This document shows, piece by piece, positions 18,765 to 28,048 of a DNA stretch of 64,000 nucleotides. Position numbers and translations under genes: made by a program. Positions within the stretch are counted from its first letter, which is position 1. Every line of letters begins with the position of its first letter. The notes beneath the pieces are model-generated. The model ran no database searches and had not been told where the DNA came from. It saw only the letters and a program-made list of their open reading frames with translations. Location: positions 1,612,001 through 1,676,000 of the forward strand of contig NZ_CP042906.1 in the NCBI RefSeq assembly GCF_008728855.1, in the 5' to 3' direction. The DNA comes from Hypericibacter terrae (GTDB lineage: Bacteria > Pseudomonadota > Alphaproteobacteria > Dongiales > Dongiaceae).

Positions 18765-19934
18765 ATGCCGATGGGACCCGCCCTCGATGACCTGACCGCC
18801 CCGCTGCGCCTGGAAGGCGTGGCGCCGGGGGCGCGTGTCGTGGCCGCCATGTCGGGCGGGGTGGACAGCTCGGTCGCCGCGGCCTTGCTCGCCCATGCCG
18901 GCTACGAGGTGGTGGGGATCACGCTCCAGCTCTACGACCATGGCGCCGCGGTCAGCCGCAAGGGGGCCTGCTGCGCCGGCCAGGACATCTATGACGCCAA
19001 GCGCGTCGCCGACCAGCTCGCCATCGATCACTACGTGCTCGATTACGAGGCGCGGTTCCGCACGGCCGTGATCGAGGATTTCGCCGACAGCTATCTCGCC
19101 GGCGAGACGCCGATCCCTTGCGTGCGCTGCAATGAGCGCGTGAAGTTCGGCGATCTCCTGGGCACGGCGCGCGAGCTGGGCGCGGCTGCCCTCGCCACCG
19201 GCCATTATGTGCGCCGCCTCGAAGGTTCCGCCGGCGCCGAACTCCATCGCGCCGTCGACCCGAGCCGCGACCAGAGCTATTTCCTGTTCGCGACCACGGG
19301 TGCGCAGCTCGATTACCTGCGCTTTCCCCTGGGCCATCTCGAGAAGCGCGAGACCCGCGCCATCGCCGAGCGCCTGGGCCTCGGCGTCGCCGCCAAGCCC
19401 GACAGCCAGGATATCTGCTTCGTGCCCTCGGGCCGCTACGCCGAGGTGGTGGAGAAGCTGCGCCCCGGTGCGGCCGAGCCCGGTGACATCGTGCATGTCG
19501 ATGGGCGCCTGTTGGGCCGCCATGAGGGGTTGCTGCATTTCACCGTGGGCCAGCGTCGCGGGATCGGCATCTCCGAAAGCCAGGTCGACGGCGAGCCGCT
19601 CTATGTGGTGCGCCTGGATCCCGTGCGCCGGCGGCTTGTGGTCGGCCCCAGATCGGCGCTCGGCATCGCCGCGATTCGACTTGGCAATGTGAATTGGCTG
19701 GCCCACCAGTCACCCGGGGACGAGGGCGAAGCGGTCGAGGTCAAGCTGCGCTCGGCCGCCGCGCCCGTGCCGGCCCGGCTCTGGCTCGACGGCGGGAGCG
19801 GCGCGCGAGTCGAGCTGGCGGAGCCGCAATTGGGAGTGGCGCCGGGTCAGGCTTGCGTGTTTTATCGCGGGAGCCGGGTGCTGGGCGGCGGTTGGATCCG
19901 GCGCGATGAAGCCAAAGCGGAGGCGGCAGCATGA
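18765..19934 (+). CDS. mnmA: tRNA-specific 2-thiouridylase MnmA
   Basis: Cytoplasmic enzyme of 389 residues that puts sulfur on U34 of tRNA-Lys, -Glu and -Gln. The ATP pyrophosphatase P-loop is SGGVDSS (30-36). The catalytic Cys pair lies in [11 protein letters not shown] and DICFV. A C-terminal beta-barrel region follows [10 protein letters not shown]. The N-terminus has about 20 residues before the conserved core. The first ATG at 18765 is used, but ATG 18771 is also possible. The stop overlaps the start of the next gene by 4 bases. Confidence 0.95.
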   Translation: MPMGPALDDLTAPLRLEGVAPGARVVAAMSGGVDSSVAAALLAHAGYEVVGITLQLYDHGAAVSRKGACCAGQDIYDAKRVADQLAIDHYVLDYEARFRTAVIEDFADSYLAGETPIPCVRCNERVKFGDLLGTARELGAAALATGHYVRRLEGSAGAELHRAVDPSRDQSYFLFATTGAQLDYLRFPLGHLEKRETRAIAERLGLGVAAKPDSQDICFVPSGRYAEVVEKLRPGAAEPGDIVHVDGRLLGRHEGLLHFTVGQRRGIGISESQVDGEPLYVVRLDPVRRRLVVGPRSALGIAAIRLGNVNWLAHQSPGDEGEAVEVKLRSAAAPVPARLWLDGGSGARVELAEPQLGVAPGQACVFYRGSRVLGGGWIRRDEAKAEAAA

Positions 19935-20236
19935 GCGAGATCGAGGACCTGACCCGGATCCTGAACGAGAAGGTCAAGCTCCTGCCGCCCCTGGGCTACA
20001 AGCTCAAGATCGAGCTCGACGAAGGCGGCCTCGTGATCTGGGACGGTACCGGCAGCGCGCCGGTCATCACCAACGAGGACGGCAGCGCCGATACCACGCT
20101 GCGAATGACCTCCACCAACGCCAAGGCCCTGATGGAAGGCCGGCTCGACCCCACGCTCGCCTATATGACGGGCAAGCTGAAGGTCGAGGGCAAGCTCGGC
20201 GTCGCCATGAAACTGGCGGCGATGCTGGGGGATTGA
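19931..20236 (+). CDS. SCP-2 sterol-transfer-like small protein
   Basis: Protein of 101 residues with the SCP-2-like pattern: an amphipathic N-terminus, a VIWDG strand, the [34 protein letters not shown] stretch and a hydrophobic end. SCP-2 folds bind lipids or hydrophobic ligands. Its partner and ligand are unknown. The ATGA overlap with mnmA shows coupled translation. There is no signal peptide, so it is expected in the cytoplasm. Confidence 0.8.
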   Translation: MSEIEDLTRILNEKVKLLPPLGYKLKIELDEGGLVIWDGTGSAPVITNEDGSADTTLRMTSTNAKALMEGRLDPTLAYMTGKLKVEGKLGVAMKLAAMLGD

Positions 20237-20421
20237 GCGGGCGCGCGAACGTGCCCGCGTCCCACCCGCATGGCTGGCCTGATTTTGCTGTAAATCCAGT
20301 TCCTTAGGCGAAAGCCCCAGGCTGGTTGACAGGGGTTCGGCCTTCGCCATATACCCTTGCGTCCCGCGGCCGGCCGCCCAGAGCGCCGGCCGATCTTGTT
20401 CCGGGCATTATTTCGCGATGG

Positions 20422-20497
20422 GGCGGCGTAGCTCAGTCGGTAGAGCAGGGGAATCATAATCCCTGTGTCGGGGGTTCGAATCCCTCCGCCGCCACCA
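20422..20497 (+). tRNA. tRNA-Met (CAT)
   Basis: 76 bases including an encoded CCA. The acceptor stem is GGCGGCG (20422-20428) with CGCCGCC (20487-20493). The D arm is GCTC/GAGC (20431-20446), the anticodon loop ATCATAA has CAT at 20455-20457, and the T arm has GGTTCGAATCC. The sequence is close to alphaproteobacterial elongator tRNA-Met. CAT could also be a lysidine-modified tRNA-Ile, which is less likely. Confidence 0.93.
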
Positions 20498-21061
20498 CCG
20501 CGAACCCCCTCCCTCGCCACAACACCTGCGCCGCTTCGACCGCGCGGGCTCTGACAGGGACAATCAATTCCAATCGGGGCCCTCTGTCCGTCGAGATGCG
20601 GACGTCCCTGCCTGAGCCCGAGGAGCCCCGACACGTGAGACGGTGGGGGAAGGGCTTCGGCCGTTCGTCGAAGCCCTAAGTCTCGGAGAGAAAACCAAGT
20701 CGACCTCCGGCAGAAACGCCGCAGCGCTTTGACAGGCCCCTGGCCTCTCCCGACGGGACTGACTCCATATCGATCGCGTCTGATTCCAAAATCGCATCCG
20801 CGTCATCACGACGAACACTTCTGCAAGCACGGAAAGTTCGGGCGGTTCGAGCCTTCAAGGGCTGTGGCGAGAACTCGTGAAGAAAGTTTAATCGGGAACG
20901 GCTGGCGGCGCGCCGAGTTAGGTAGTTTCCGGGCCTCATTAAGAGCGCCGACGCTGCATATCTATTGGATCTATCCGATTCCTGGAATGAGACAGCGAAG
21001 CAGCCGCGCTTCCTCCTCGGTCGGTCCTGTTCGATAGAGACGACGAAACACGGTAGATGAA
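20498..21061. other. Gene-poor spacer after tRNA-Met
   Basis: 564 bp between the tRNA and the first small gene. Open frames on both strands here look like chance: Ser/Arg-rich compositions, no family resemblance and no good ribosome site. The right half is less GC-rich and probably holds the promoter of the 21062 gene. A sigma-EcfG-like element is listed separately. I see nothing else that I can name. Confidence 0.5.
20895..20919 (+). promoter_or_regulatory. Possible sigma-EcfG (general stress) promoter
   Basis: GGAAC at 20895-20899, a 16-base spacer, then AGTT at 20916-20919. The alphaproteobacterial general-stress consensus is GGAAC-N16/17-CGTT, so one base of the -10 element differs. It points toward the small genes at 21062 and 21608 and the pentose phosphate operon behind them. 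Such a short motif can occur by chance. Confidence 0.25.
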
Positions 21062-21574
21062 ATGACCAGCGCCGTTTTACCGGATTCAACCTCGGCTCTT
21101 GGATCGGAGTTCAACGAATTTCTTTTCGCGCCGATCGGTGAGGATAGAAATGGAATGCGGCTCAGCGTGCTTTCGGCATTGGCACGAATGGACATCGATC
21201 CGTGGCAGGAGGCCGCCAAGCTGGCCCGGTTGCCGGAAGATGCCGCGGCGGAAAAGTTGACATCGCTGATCACGGCACAACACGGCGTGCCGTCGGTGTC
21301 GCCGGATTTCGCGAGGATCGCTCCTCGCTTGATCGCGCTCCTGCCGCGTCAACCCGACCCCAAGATCGCGCCGCGCAAGGGGCTCATGGGGAGCGATATT
21401 GCGCTCGGCTCTCCGGCTCTCATCATCGTCGTATACTTGATCTTCACGGCCTTCATGCTGAGCGCCCAATGGATCGCGGCGAGCCGTCAAGCCCCAGCGC
21501 AGGGTGAAAATGCTCCGGCCGCGGTCTCGGAGACGATTGTTCCCCCCACGCAAACGCCGCCTTCCGGCCAATGA
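21062..21574 (+). CDS. Hypothetical protein with one C-terminal membrane helix
   Basis: Protein of 170 residues. The N-terminal part is soluble and includes LSVLSALARMDIDPWQEAAKLARLP, a pattern I recall from small uncharacterised rhizobial and rhodospirillal proteins. One membrane helix lies at about 118-138 (ALIIVVYLIFTAFMLSAQWIA), followed by a Pro/Ala/Gln-rich tail. It probably sits in the inner membrane with the N-terminus inside. It precedes a 54-residue gene and the tkt operon. No function can be assigned. Confidence 0.65.
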   Translation: MTSAVLPDSTSALGSEFNEFLFAPIGEDRNGMRLSVLSALARMDIDPWQEAAKLARLPEDAAAEKLTSLITAQHGVPSVSPDFARIAPRLIALLPRQPDPKIAPRKGLMGSDIALGSPALIIVVYLIFTAFMLSAQWIAASRQAPAQGENAPAAVSETIVPPTQTPPSGQ

Positions 21575-21607
21575 CGCCTCATGGGATGGCGGGGACAAGG
21601 AGAGACC

Positions 21608-21772
21608 ATGATTGACGAGAAAATGGAGCCGAACCCGAACGACCCTTCCGAGCGGAGAAAGCCTGAGCGAGCGGACCCACCCGCGCAACCGGTCCAGGAG
21701 AATGCACCGGCCTCGCCCACGCGGCCGGGCCAGCGCGCGTCACCGGGGCGGAAGCCGCTTTTCGGTCATTGA
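21608..21772 (+). CDS. Small Pro-rich hypothetical protein (54 aa)
   Basis: A short frame supported mainly by an excellent ribosome site, AAGGAG at 21597-21602, 5 bases before the ATG. The product is hydrophilic and rich in Pro, Arg and Glu (MIDEKMEPNPND start, PGRKPLFGH end) and is probably disordered. It follows the 21062 gene by 33 bp. It has no recognisable family. It could be a non-conserved frame, but the spacing and position favour a real small gene. Confidence 0.5.
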   Translation: MIDEKMEPNPNDPSERRKPERADPPAQPVQENAPASPTRPGQRASPGRKPLFGH

Positions 21773-21982
21773 AGGAATGCTCTGCCGGCGCCCCGCTCGG
21801 CAAGCGATCGGGTCCGATTCCTCACTTGCGGAATTTGAGTGGTTTCCGGTTCTGCTTCCTGCACTCGGCGGAGGACTATCATCCAGACCATCAACCCGCT
21901 GACGCGAATACCCGCTGCGACGGCCTCCGCCGCCGTTGCAGGCGCTGTCGCGTTGGATTCATAAGCCAAAGGCAGTTTCGTC

Positions 21983-24160
21983 ATGAAAACTCCCCTTTAC
22001 CTGGGACCGCGCGAGAAGACCGTGGAAGAGTCCGCGAAACCGAAAATCGCCGCGCCCCCGGACGCCAGTCAGGCAGCGACAGGACCTCAGGGCCGGCGGT
22101 CGATCGATCGGCTCTGCATCGACACCATCCGCACCTTGTCGATGGATGCCGTGCAGCAGGCCAATTCGGGCCATCCTGGCACGCCGATGGCCCTGGCGCC
22201 GGTGATCTACACCTTGTGGCAGCGGTTCCTGCGCTTCGATCCCGCGGATCCCACCTGGCCGGATCGCGACCGCTTCGTGCTCTCGAACGGACATGCGTCG
22301 ATGCTGCTCTATTCGATGTTGCATCTGGCTGGCGTGACAGCGGTCGATGACAGGGGCGAGCCTACCGGCGAGGCCGCCGTAACGATCGACGACATCAAGC
22401 ACTTCCGCGAGATCGACAGCAAATGCCCGGGCCATCCGGAATATGGCCTGACCTCGGGCGTCGAGACGACGACCGGGCCGCTGGGCCAGGGCTGCGCGAC
22501 CAGCGTCGGCATGGCGATGGCCGGGCGCTGGCTGGCGCAGCATTTCAATCGGCCGGACTTCGTCCTCTTCGACCATGACGTTTATGCGTTCTGCGGAGAC
22601 GGCGACATGATGGAAGGTATCACGAGCGAAGCCGCCTCGCTCGCAGGCCATCTGATGCTCGGGAACCTGTGCTGGATCTATGACAGCAACCGGATCACGA
22701 TCGAGGGCCACACCGATCTCGCCTTCAGCGAAGACGTCGCCGCGCGCTTTCTCGCCTATGGATGGAGCGTCCATCGGGTCGGTGACGCCAACGACATCGA
22801 GCGGATGGCAGAGGCGATCGAGATCTTCCGGCGCACCCACAAGGTCCCCACATTGATCGTAGCCGAGAGCCATATCGGTTACGGTGCCCCGCATAAGCAC
22901 GATACGAGTGCTGCCCATGGCGAGCCGCTGGGCGAGGAGGAAATCCGCCTGGCCAAGCGCAACTATGGCTGGCCGGAAGACGCCAAGTTCCTCGTGCCCG
23001 ACGGCGTGCGCGAGCATTTCCGCAGAGGCATCGGGCGGCGGGGCCATGAGCTGCGGAAAGCGTGGCTAGCGCGGGTCGAGGCTTATCGCGCCAGGCATCC
23101 GGATCTTGCCGGCCAGCTCGAGAAGATGCAGAAGTGCGAGCTCCCGGATGGCTGGGACGGAGAGTTGCCCGGCTTCGCTGCGGATCCGAAGGGTCTTGCG
23201 AGCCGCGATTCATCCGCCAAGGTGCAGAACGCCATTGCGGCGCATTTTCCCTGGCTGATCGGCGGCGCCGCCGATCTCGCACCGTCGACCAAGACAAGGC
23301 TGACATTCGAAGCCGCGGGAGATTTCGAGGCCGACAAATATGGCGGCCGCAATCTCCATTTCGGCATTCGCGAGCATGCGATGGGCGCGATCGTGAACGG
23401 TCTCGCCTTGTCCAAGATCCGCGCCTATGACTCGAGCTTCCTCATTTTCTCGGACTATATGAAGCCGGCCATCCGCCTGGGCGCGCTGATGGGGCTGCCG
23501 GTTGTTCACATCTTCACCCATGATTCGATCGGCCTCGGGCAGGACGGCCCGACGCATCAGCCGGTCGAGCAGCTGATTTCGCTGCGTGCCGTCCCAGGCA
23601 TCGTCACGCTGCGGCCCGCAGACGCCAATGAAGTCGTCGAGGCCTGGCGCGTCGTCATCCGGCTGAAGCATCAGCCCGCTTGCCTGGTGCTGAGCCGACA
23701 GCCACTGCCGACTTTCGATCGGAAGCGCTATGCGTCTGCCGCGGGTGTGGCGCGAGGGGCGTATGTGCTGGCGGATGCGGAAAAAGGCCGGCCGGCGGTG
23801 ATCATGATGGGGACCGGCAGCGAGGTGGCGCTCTGTGTCGAGGTCTATGAAAGGCTCGAGCAGGAAGGCATCGCGGCACGGGTCGTCAGCATGCCCTCCT
23901 GGGAATTGTTCGAACAACAGGATCGAGCCTATCGCGACAGCGTGCTTCCCCCCGATATCACGGCGCGCGTGTCGATCGAAGAAGGTTCGGTGATCGGCTG
24001 GGACCGCTATGTCGGCAGCACGGGCGCCATGATTGGCATGCATAGCTTCGGCTCATCGGCGCCGATCAAGGATCTGATGAAGAAATTCGGCTTCACACCC
24101 GAGAAGCTGCTGGCCGCGGCAAAGCAGCAGATCGCGCGGGCCAGGGAGAAAGCGGCATGA
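21983..24160 (+). CDS. tkt: Transketolase
   Basis: Thiamine-diphosphate enzyme of 725 residues that moves two-carbon units between sugar phosphates in the pentose phosphate pathway. It has the N-terminal NSGHPGTPMALAP, the TPP/Mg motif GDGDMMEG..ASLAGHL..NLCWIYDSN, the pyrimidine-domain FGIREHAMGAI and the DSIGLGQDGPTHQPVEQ segment. About 35 extra residues precede the conserved core, so an internal start is possible. It opens a long operon. Its stop overlaps the next start in ATGA. Confidence 0.95.
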   Translation: MKTPLYLGPREKTVEESAKPKIAAPPDASQAATGPQGRRSIDRLCIDTIRTLSMDAVQQANSGHPGTPMALAPVIYTLWQRFLRFDPADPTWPDRDRFVLSNGHASMLLYSMLHLAGVTAVDDRGEPTGEAAVTIDDIKHFREIDSKCPGHPEYGLTSGVETTTGPLGQGCATSVGMAMAGRWLAQHFNRPDFVLFDHDVYAFCGDGDMMEGITSEAASLAGHLMLGNLCWIYDSNRITIEGHTDLAFSEDVAARFLAYGWSVHRVGDANDIERMAEAIEIFRRTHKVPTLIVAESHIGYGAPHKHDTSAAHGEPLGEEEIRLAKRNYGWPEDAKFLVPDGVREHFRRGIGRRGHELRKAWLARVEAYRARHPDLAGQLEKMQKCELPDGWDGELPGFAADPKGLASRDSSAKVQNAIAAHFPWLIGGAADLAPSTKTRLTFEAAGDFEADKYGGRNLHFGIREHAMGAIVNGLALSKIRAYDSSFLIFSDYMKPAIRLGALMGLPVVHIFTHDSIGLGQDGPTHQPVEQLISLRAVPGIVTLRPADANEVVEAWRVVIRLKHQPACLVLSRQPLPTFDRKRYASAAGVARGAYVLADAEKGRPAVIMMGTGSEVALCVEVYERLEQEGIAARVVSMPSWELFEQQDRAYRDSVLPPDITARVSIEEGSVIGWDRYVGSTGAMIGMHSFGSSAPIKDLMKKFGFTPEKLLAAAKQQIARAREKAA

Positions 24161-26985
24161 ATCCGTTGAAGCAGCTCGAAACCTGCGGTCAATCGGTCTG
24201 GCTGGACTACCTGAAGCGGAGCCTCATCGAGAAAGGCGAGCTGCGCCTATTGATCGAGCAGGACGGGTTGAAGGGCGTGACATCGAATCCCTCGATCTTC
24301 GAGAGGGCGATCGGCGAAACCGACGAATATGCAGCCGCGCTGAGGCAGTTTCAGGTATCGGAAGACCACGGCGTCACGGCGATCTATGAGCATCTGGCGA
24401 TCGCCGACATCCGTGCCGCCGCCGACATCCTGCATCCCGTCTACGAGGCGACGCAGGGACGGGATGGCTATATCAGCCTGGAATGCTCGCCCTATCTGGC
24501 CAACGATACGCAAGCCACGATCGAGGAGGCGATGCGGCTATGGACGGCGGTGACGCGACCCAACCTGATGATCAAGGTGCCCGCGACCCCGGCCGGCATT
24601 CCCGCCATTCGTAAATTGATCGGCCATGGGCTCAATATCAACATCACCCTGCTGTTCTCCGTGCGTGTCTATGAGCAGGTTGCCGAGGCCTATCTCGCTG
24701 GGCTCGACGAACTGAAGCAGGCGGGCGGCGACCTCTCCAAGATCGGCAGCGTCGCCAGCTTCTTCGTGAGCCGTATCGATACGGCGATCGACAAACGGCT
24801 GGACCGGCTCGATGACAAGCCGATGTCGGATCGCTTCCGCGGCAAGATCGCGATCGCCAATGCGAAGCTTGCCTATGCCCGCTATAAGGCGCTTTTCGCG
24901 GGGCCGCGTTGGCAGGCGCTCGCCTCATCCGGTGCGATGACCCAGCGGCTGCTTTGGGCGTCGACCAGCACCAAGAGCCCCAGCTACAAGGACACGATGT
25001 ATGTCGAGGCTCTCATTGGCCGCGATACCGTCGACACCATGCCGCCGGCGACGATGGATGCGTTCCGGGACCATGGCAAGGCGGTCTCCGATGCCATCGA
25101 GCAGGATCTGGCCGGCGCTCAGGCACTTCTCGCCGCGCTCGAGGCCCAGGGCGTTTCTCTGAACGAGGTGACCGAGGAGCTGGTCAAAGACGGGGTGCAG
25201 CAGTTTGCGGACGCGTTCGACAAGCTGTTCGGCGCCATTGCCCGGCAGCGCCGTGCGCTTCTCGACGACAAGCATGCCGGCATGGCGATCGAGCCCGGCT
25301 CGCCAGAGATGAAGGCGGCCATCGAGACGGAGCAGGAGGCGTGGCGTGCCGGCGGGCGCATCCGGCGACTTTGGGCCGGCGACAGATCGCTGTGGACGAA
25401 AGCGGACGAGGACCGGTGGCTGGGCTGGCTGCCGGTGGCGGATGAGGAACTGGCCGATGTCGAGCGCCTGCGAGCTTTTGCAGAGGATGTAAAGCGGCGC
25501 GGCTTTACCGATATCCTGCTCCTGGGCATGGGCGGGTCGAGCCTGGGCCCCGAAGTGCTGGGGTCGGTTTTCGGGCCGCCATCCGGATGGCCGCGCTTCC
25601 ACATGCTGGACAGTACCGATCCGGCGCAGATCAGAACCACCGAGCAGGCTATCGATCTCGCCAAGACGCTGTTCATCGTCTCCTCGAAATCCGGCAGCAC
25701 GCTGGAGCCCAATATCTTCATGGACTATTTCCTCGATCGCGTCCGCGCGGCCCGCGGCGCAGGGAAGGCCGGCGAACAGTTCGTCGCCGTGACCGATCCC
25801 GGCTCCTCGCTGGAAAAGCACGCCAAGGCTCAGCACTTTGCCCATATCTTTCATGGCGTGCCTTCGATCGGCGGCCGCTACTCGGTGCTGTCGAAGTTCG
25901 GCCTTGTCCCGGCCGCGGCCATGGGGCTCGACGTCAAGCGCCTCCTCGAGACGACGCGGCCGATGATGCGCGATTGCGGCCCCGACGTGCCGCCCGCTGA
26001 GAATCCGGGCGTTCGGCTCGGTGTCGCCATGGGCATTGCGGCCACGCGCTTCGGCCGCGACAAGGTGACGATCGTCGCCTCGCCGGGGATCGCCGCGCTC
26101 GGCGCCTGGCTGGAGCAGCTTCTCGCGGAGAGCACCGGCAAGCAGGGGCGCGGGCTGATCCCGCTCGCCGGGGAACCGCTTGCCTCGCCGGAGCATTACG
26201 GAAGAGATCGGTTCTTCGCCTATCTGGAGTTGGCGGGACAGGCCGATCCGTCGCAGCGTCAGGCCGTAGCGGCGTTGGAAAAAGCCGGCCATCCGGTGGC
26301 GCGGATCACCGTGAAGGATGTCTGGCATATCGGCCAGGAGTTCTTTCGATGGGAAATCGCCACCGCCGTGGCCGGCGCGGTGATCGGTATCGATCCGTTC
26401 GACCAGCCGGATGTCGAAGCGAGCAAGAAAAAGACGAGTGCGCTGACCAAGGACTACGAGACGTCGTGCCGCCTGCCGAAGGAGGAGCCGCTGTTTCGGG
26501 AGAACGGCATGGCTCTTTTCGCCGACCCCCGAAACGCGGCCGCGTTGGGCAGGCACAATACGCTGTCGGCCTATCTGAAAGCGCATCTCGGGCAACTGCA
26601 TCCGGGCGACTATGTGGCGCTGTTGGCCTATATCGAGCGTAAGGACGCGCACACGCGAACGCTGACCGCGATGCGCAAGCATATCCGCGACAAATCCCGT
26701 GCCGCGACCTGCCTCGGTTACGGCCCCCGTTTCCAACATTCCACCGGGCAGGCCTACAAAGGCGGTCCGAATTCGGGCGTGTTTCTGCAGGTGACCTGCG
26801 ACGACCCGGTCGATATCGACGTGCCGGGCCATGGCTACAGCTTCGGCGTGGTGAAGGCGGCACAGGCGCGCGGCGATCTCGAGGTGCTGGTGGAGCGGGG
26901 CCGGCGTACGCTTCGGATCCATTTGAAAGATGTCGATGAGGGATTGGCAGAACTGGGACGCGCCGTGAGCGCGGCGCTCCCGTAA
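24157..26985 (+). CDS. tal-pgi: Bifunctional transaldolase / glucose-6-phosphate isomerase
   Basis: Fusion of 942 residues. About residues 1-370 are transaldolase (GVTSNPSIFERAI, EAMRLWTAVTRPNLMIKVPAT with the Schiff-base Lys, NINITLLFS). About 390-942 are phosphoglucose isomerase (LLGMGGSSLGPEVL, SSKSGSTLEPN, a long C-terminal sugar-phosphate-binding part). The enzyme links fructose-6-phosphate pools of the non-oxidative branch with glucose-6-phosphate for Zwf. This fusion is known from other bacteria. It overlaps tkt by 4 bases and precedes gnd by 24 bp. Confidence 0.95.
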   Translation: MNPLKQLETCGQSVWLDYLKRSLIEKGELRLLIEQDGLKGVTSNPSIFERAIGETDEYAAALRQFQVSEDHGVTAIYEHLAIADIRAAADILHPVYEATQGRDGYISLECSPYLANDTQATIEEAMRLWTAVTRPNLMIKVPATPAGIPAIRKLIGHGLNINITLLFSVRVYEQVAEAYLAGLDELKQAGGDLSKIGSVASFFVSRIDTAIDKRLDRLDDKPMSDRFRGKIAIANAKLAYARYKALFAGPRWQALASSGAMTQRLLWASTSTKSPSYKDTMYVEALIGRDTVDTMPPATMDAFRDHGKAVSDAIEQDLAGAQALLAALEAQGVSLNEVTEELVKDGVQQFADAFDKLFGAIARQRRALLDDKHAGMAIEPGSPEMKAAIETEQEAWRAGGRIRRLWAGDRSLWTKADEDRWLGWLPVADEELADVERLRAFAEDVKRRGFTDILLLGMGGSSLGPEVLGSVFGPPSGWPRFHMLDSTDPAQIRTTEQAIDLAKTLFIVSSKSGSTLEPNIFMDYFLDRVRAARGAGKAGEQFVAVTDPGSSLEKHAKAQHFAHIFHGVPSIGGRYSVLSKFGLVPAAAMGLDVKRLLETTRPMMRDCGPDVPPAENPGVRLGVAMGIAATRFGRDKVTIVASPGIAALGAWLEQLLAESTGKQGRGLIPLAGEPLASPEHYGRDRFFAYLELAGQADPSQRQAVAALEKAGHPVARITVKDVWHIGQEFFRWEIATAVAGAVIGIDPFDQPDVEASKKKTSALTKDYETSCRLPKEEPLFRENGMALFADPRNAAALGRHNTLSAYLKAHLGQLHPGDYVALLAYIERKDAHTRTLTAMRKHIRDKSRAATCLGYGPRFQHSTGQAYKGGPNSGVFLQVTCDDPVDIDVPGHGYSFGVVKAAQARGDLEVLVERGRRTLRIHLKDVDEGLAELGRAVSAALP

Positions 26986-27009
26986 CCGGCGTTTCCAGGA
27001 GTGAAATAG

Positions 27010-28044
27010 ATGCAGATCGGCGTGATCGGACTGGGCCGCATGGGCGGCAATATTTCCCGGCGCTTGATGAAGGCGGAGCACAGCTGCGTGGTGTTCGACG
27101 TCAACGTCAAGCCGCGCGAGCAGTTGGCGAAGGAGGGCGCCGCCGCGGCGGGATCGCTCGAAGACGTGGTCAGGGCCCTCGAGAGCAAGCCTCGCGCCGT
27201 ATGGGTGATGCTGCCCGCCGGCCGGATCACCGAAGAGACCGTCGAACGTCTCGGCAAGCTGCTGGAACCGGGCGACATCGTCGTCGATGGCGGCAATTCC
27301 TTCTACAAGGACGACATCCGACGCGCCAAGAAACTGGCCGAGAAGCGCATCCGTTATGTCGATTGCGGCACGTCCGGCGGCGTCTGGGGCATCGAGCGCG
27401 GCTACTGCATGATGATCGGCGGCCCGAAGGATGCCGTGGATCACCTCGATCCGATCTTCGCGGCACTGGCGCCGGGGCGCGGCGACATTCCGCGCACGCC
27501 GGGTCGCAGTAACGGCGATGCGCGCGCCGAACGGGGCTATATCCACGCAGGCCCGTCCGGCGCCGGGCATTTCGTCAAGATGGTGCATAACGGCATCGAA
27601 TATGGACTGATGCAGGCCTATGCCGAAGGTTTCGACATCCTGCGTAACAAGGATTCGAAGGATCTGCCGGAAGACGAGCGCTTTGCTCTGAATCTGCCCG
27701 ACATCGCGGAAGTCTGGAGGCGCGGCAGCGTGATCTCATCCTGGCTGCTCGATCTCACCGCCGCGGCGCTGACAAAGGATCCGCTGCTGAAGAGCTTCTC
27801 GGGTTATGTCCAGGATTCCGGCGAAGGCCGCTGGACCATCGAGGCTGCCATCGAAGAGGCGGTTCCCGCCGACGTCCTTTCTTCGGCGCTCTATACTCGC
27901 TTCCGCTCGCGGCAAGGACATACCTTCGCCGAGAAAGTGCTTTCGGCCATGCGCCTGGGCTTCGGCGGACATATCGAAGGCAGCGAGCCCATCGATCCCG
28001 AACCGGCGCCGGCCCGTGCAGCGGCAGAGAAGGCGGGAAGGTAG
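27010..28044 (+). CDS. gnd: 6-phosphogluconate dehydrogenase (decarboxylating), short type
   Basis: Protein of 344 residues that oxidises 6-phosphogluconate to ribulose-5-phosphate. The Rossmann motif GLGRMGGN, the [10 protein letters not shown] and CGTSGGVWG motifs and the catalytic Lys in [14 protein letters not shown] are present. It is much shorter than the 470-residue enterobacterial enzyme and fits the short, often NAD-preferring Gnd class. AGGAG lies before the ATG. It is followed by zwf after 4 bases. Confidence 0.93.
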   Translation: MQIGVIGLGRMGGNISRRLMKAEHSCVVFDVNVKPREQLAKEGAAAAGSLEDVVRALESKPRAVWVMLPAGRITEETVERLGKLLEPGDIVVDGGNSFYKDDIRRAKKLAEKRIRYVDCGTSGGVWGIERGYCMMIGGPKDAVDHLDPIFAALAPGRGDIPRTPGRSNGDARAERGYIHAGPSGAGHFVKMVHNGIEYGLMQAYAEGFDILRNKDSKDLPEDERFALNLPDIAEVWRRGSVISSWLLDLTAAALTKDPLLKSFSGYVQDSGEGRWTIEAAIEEAVPADVLSSALYTRFRSRQGHTFAEKVLSAMRLGFGGHIEGSEPIDPEPAPARAAAEKAGR

Positions 28045-28048
28045 CGCT

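Noticed and set aside
20326-20679. 117-codon forward frame over the tRNA gene
   Set aside because: It runs through the whole tRNA-Met gene, so it cannot be a real protein gene.
24925-27588. 887-codon reverse frame opposite tal-pgi
   Set aside because: Antisense to a confident gene and crosses into gnd. There is no family pattern.
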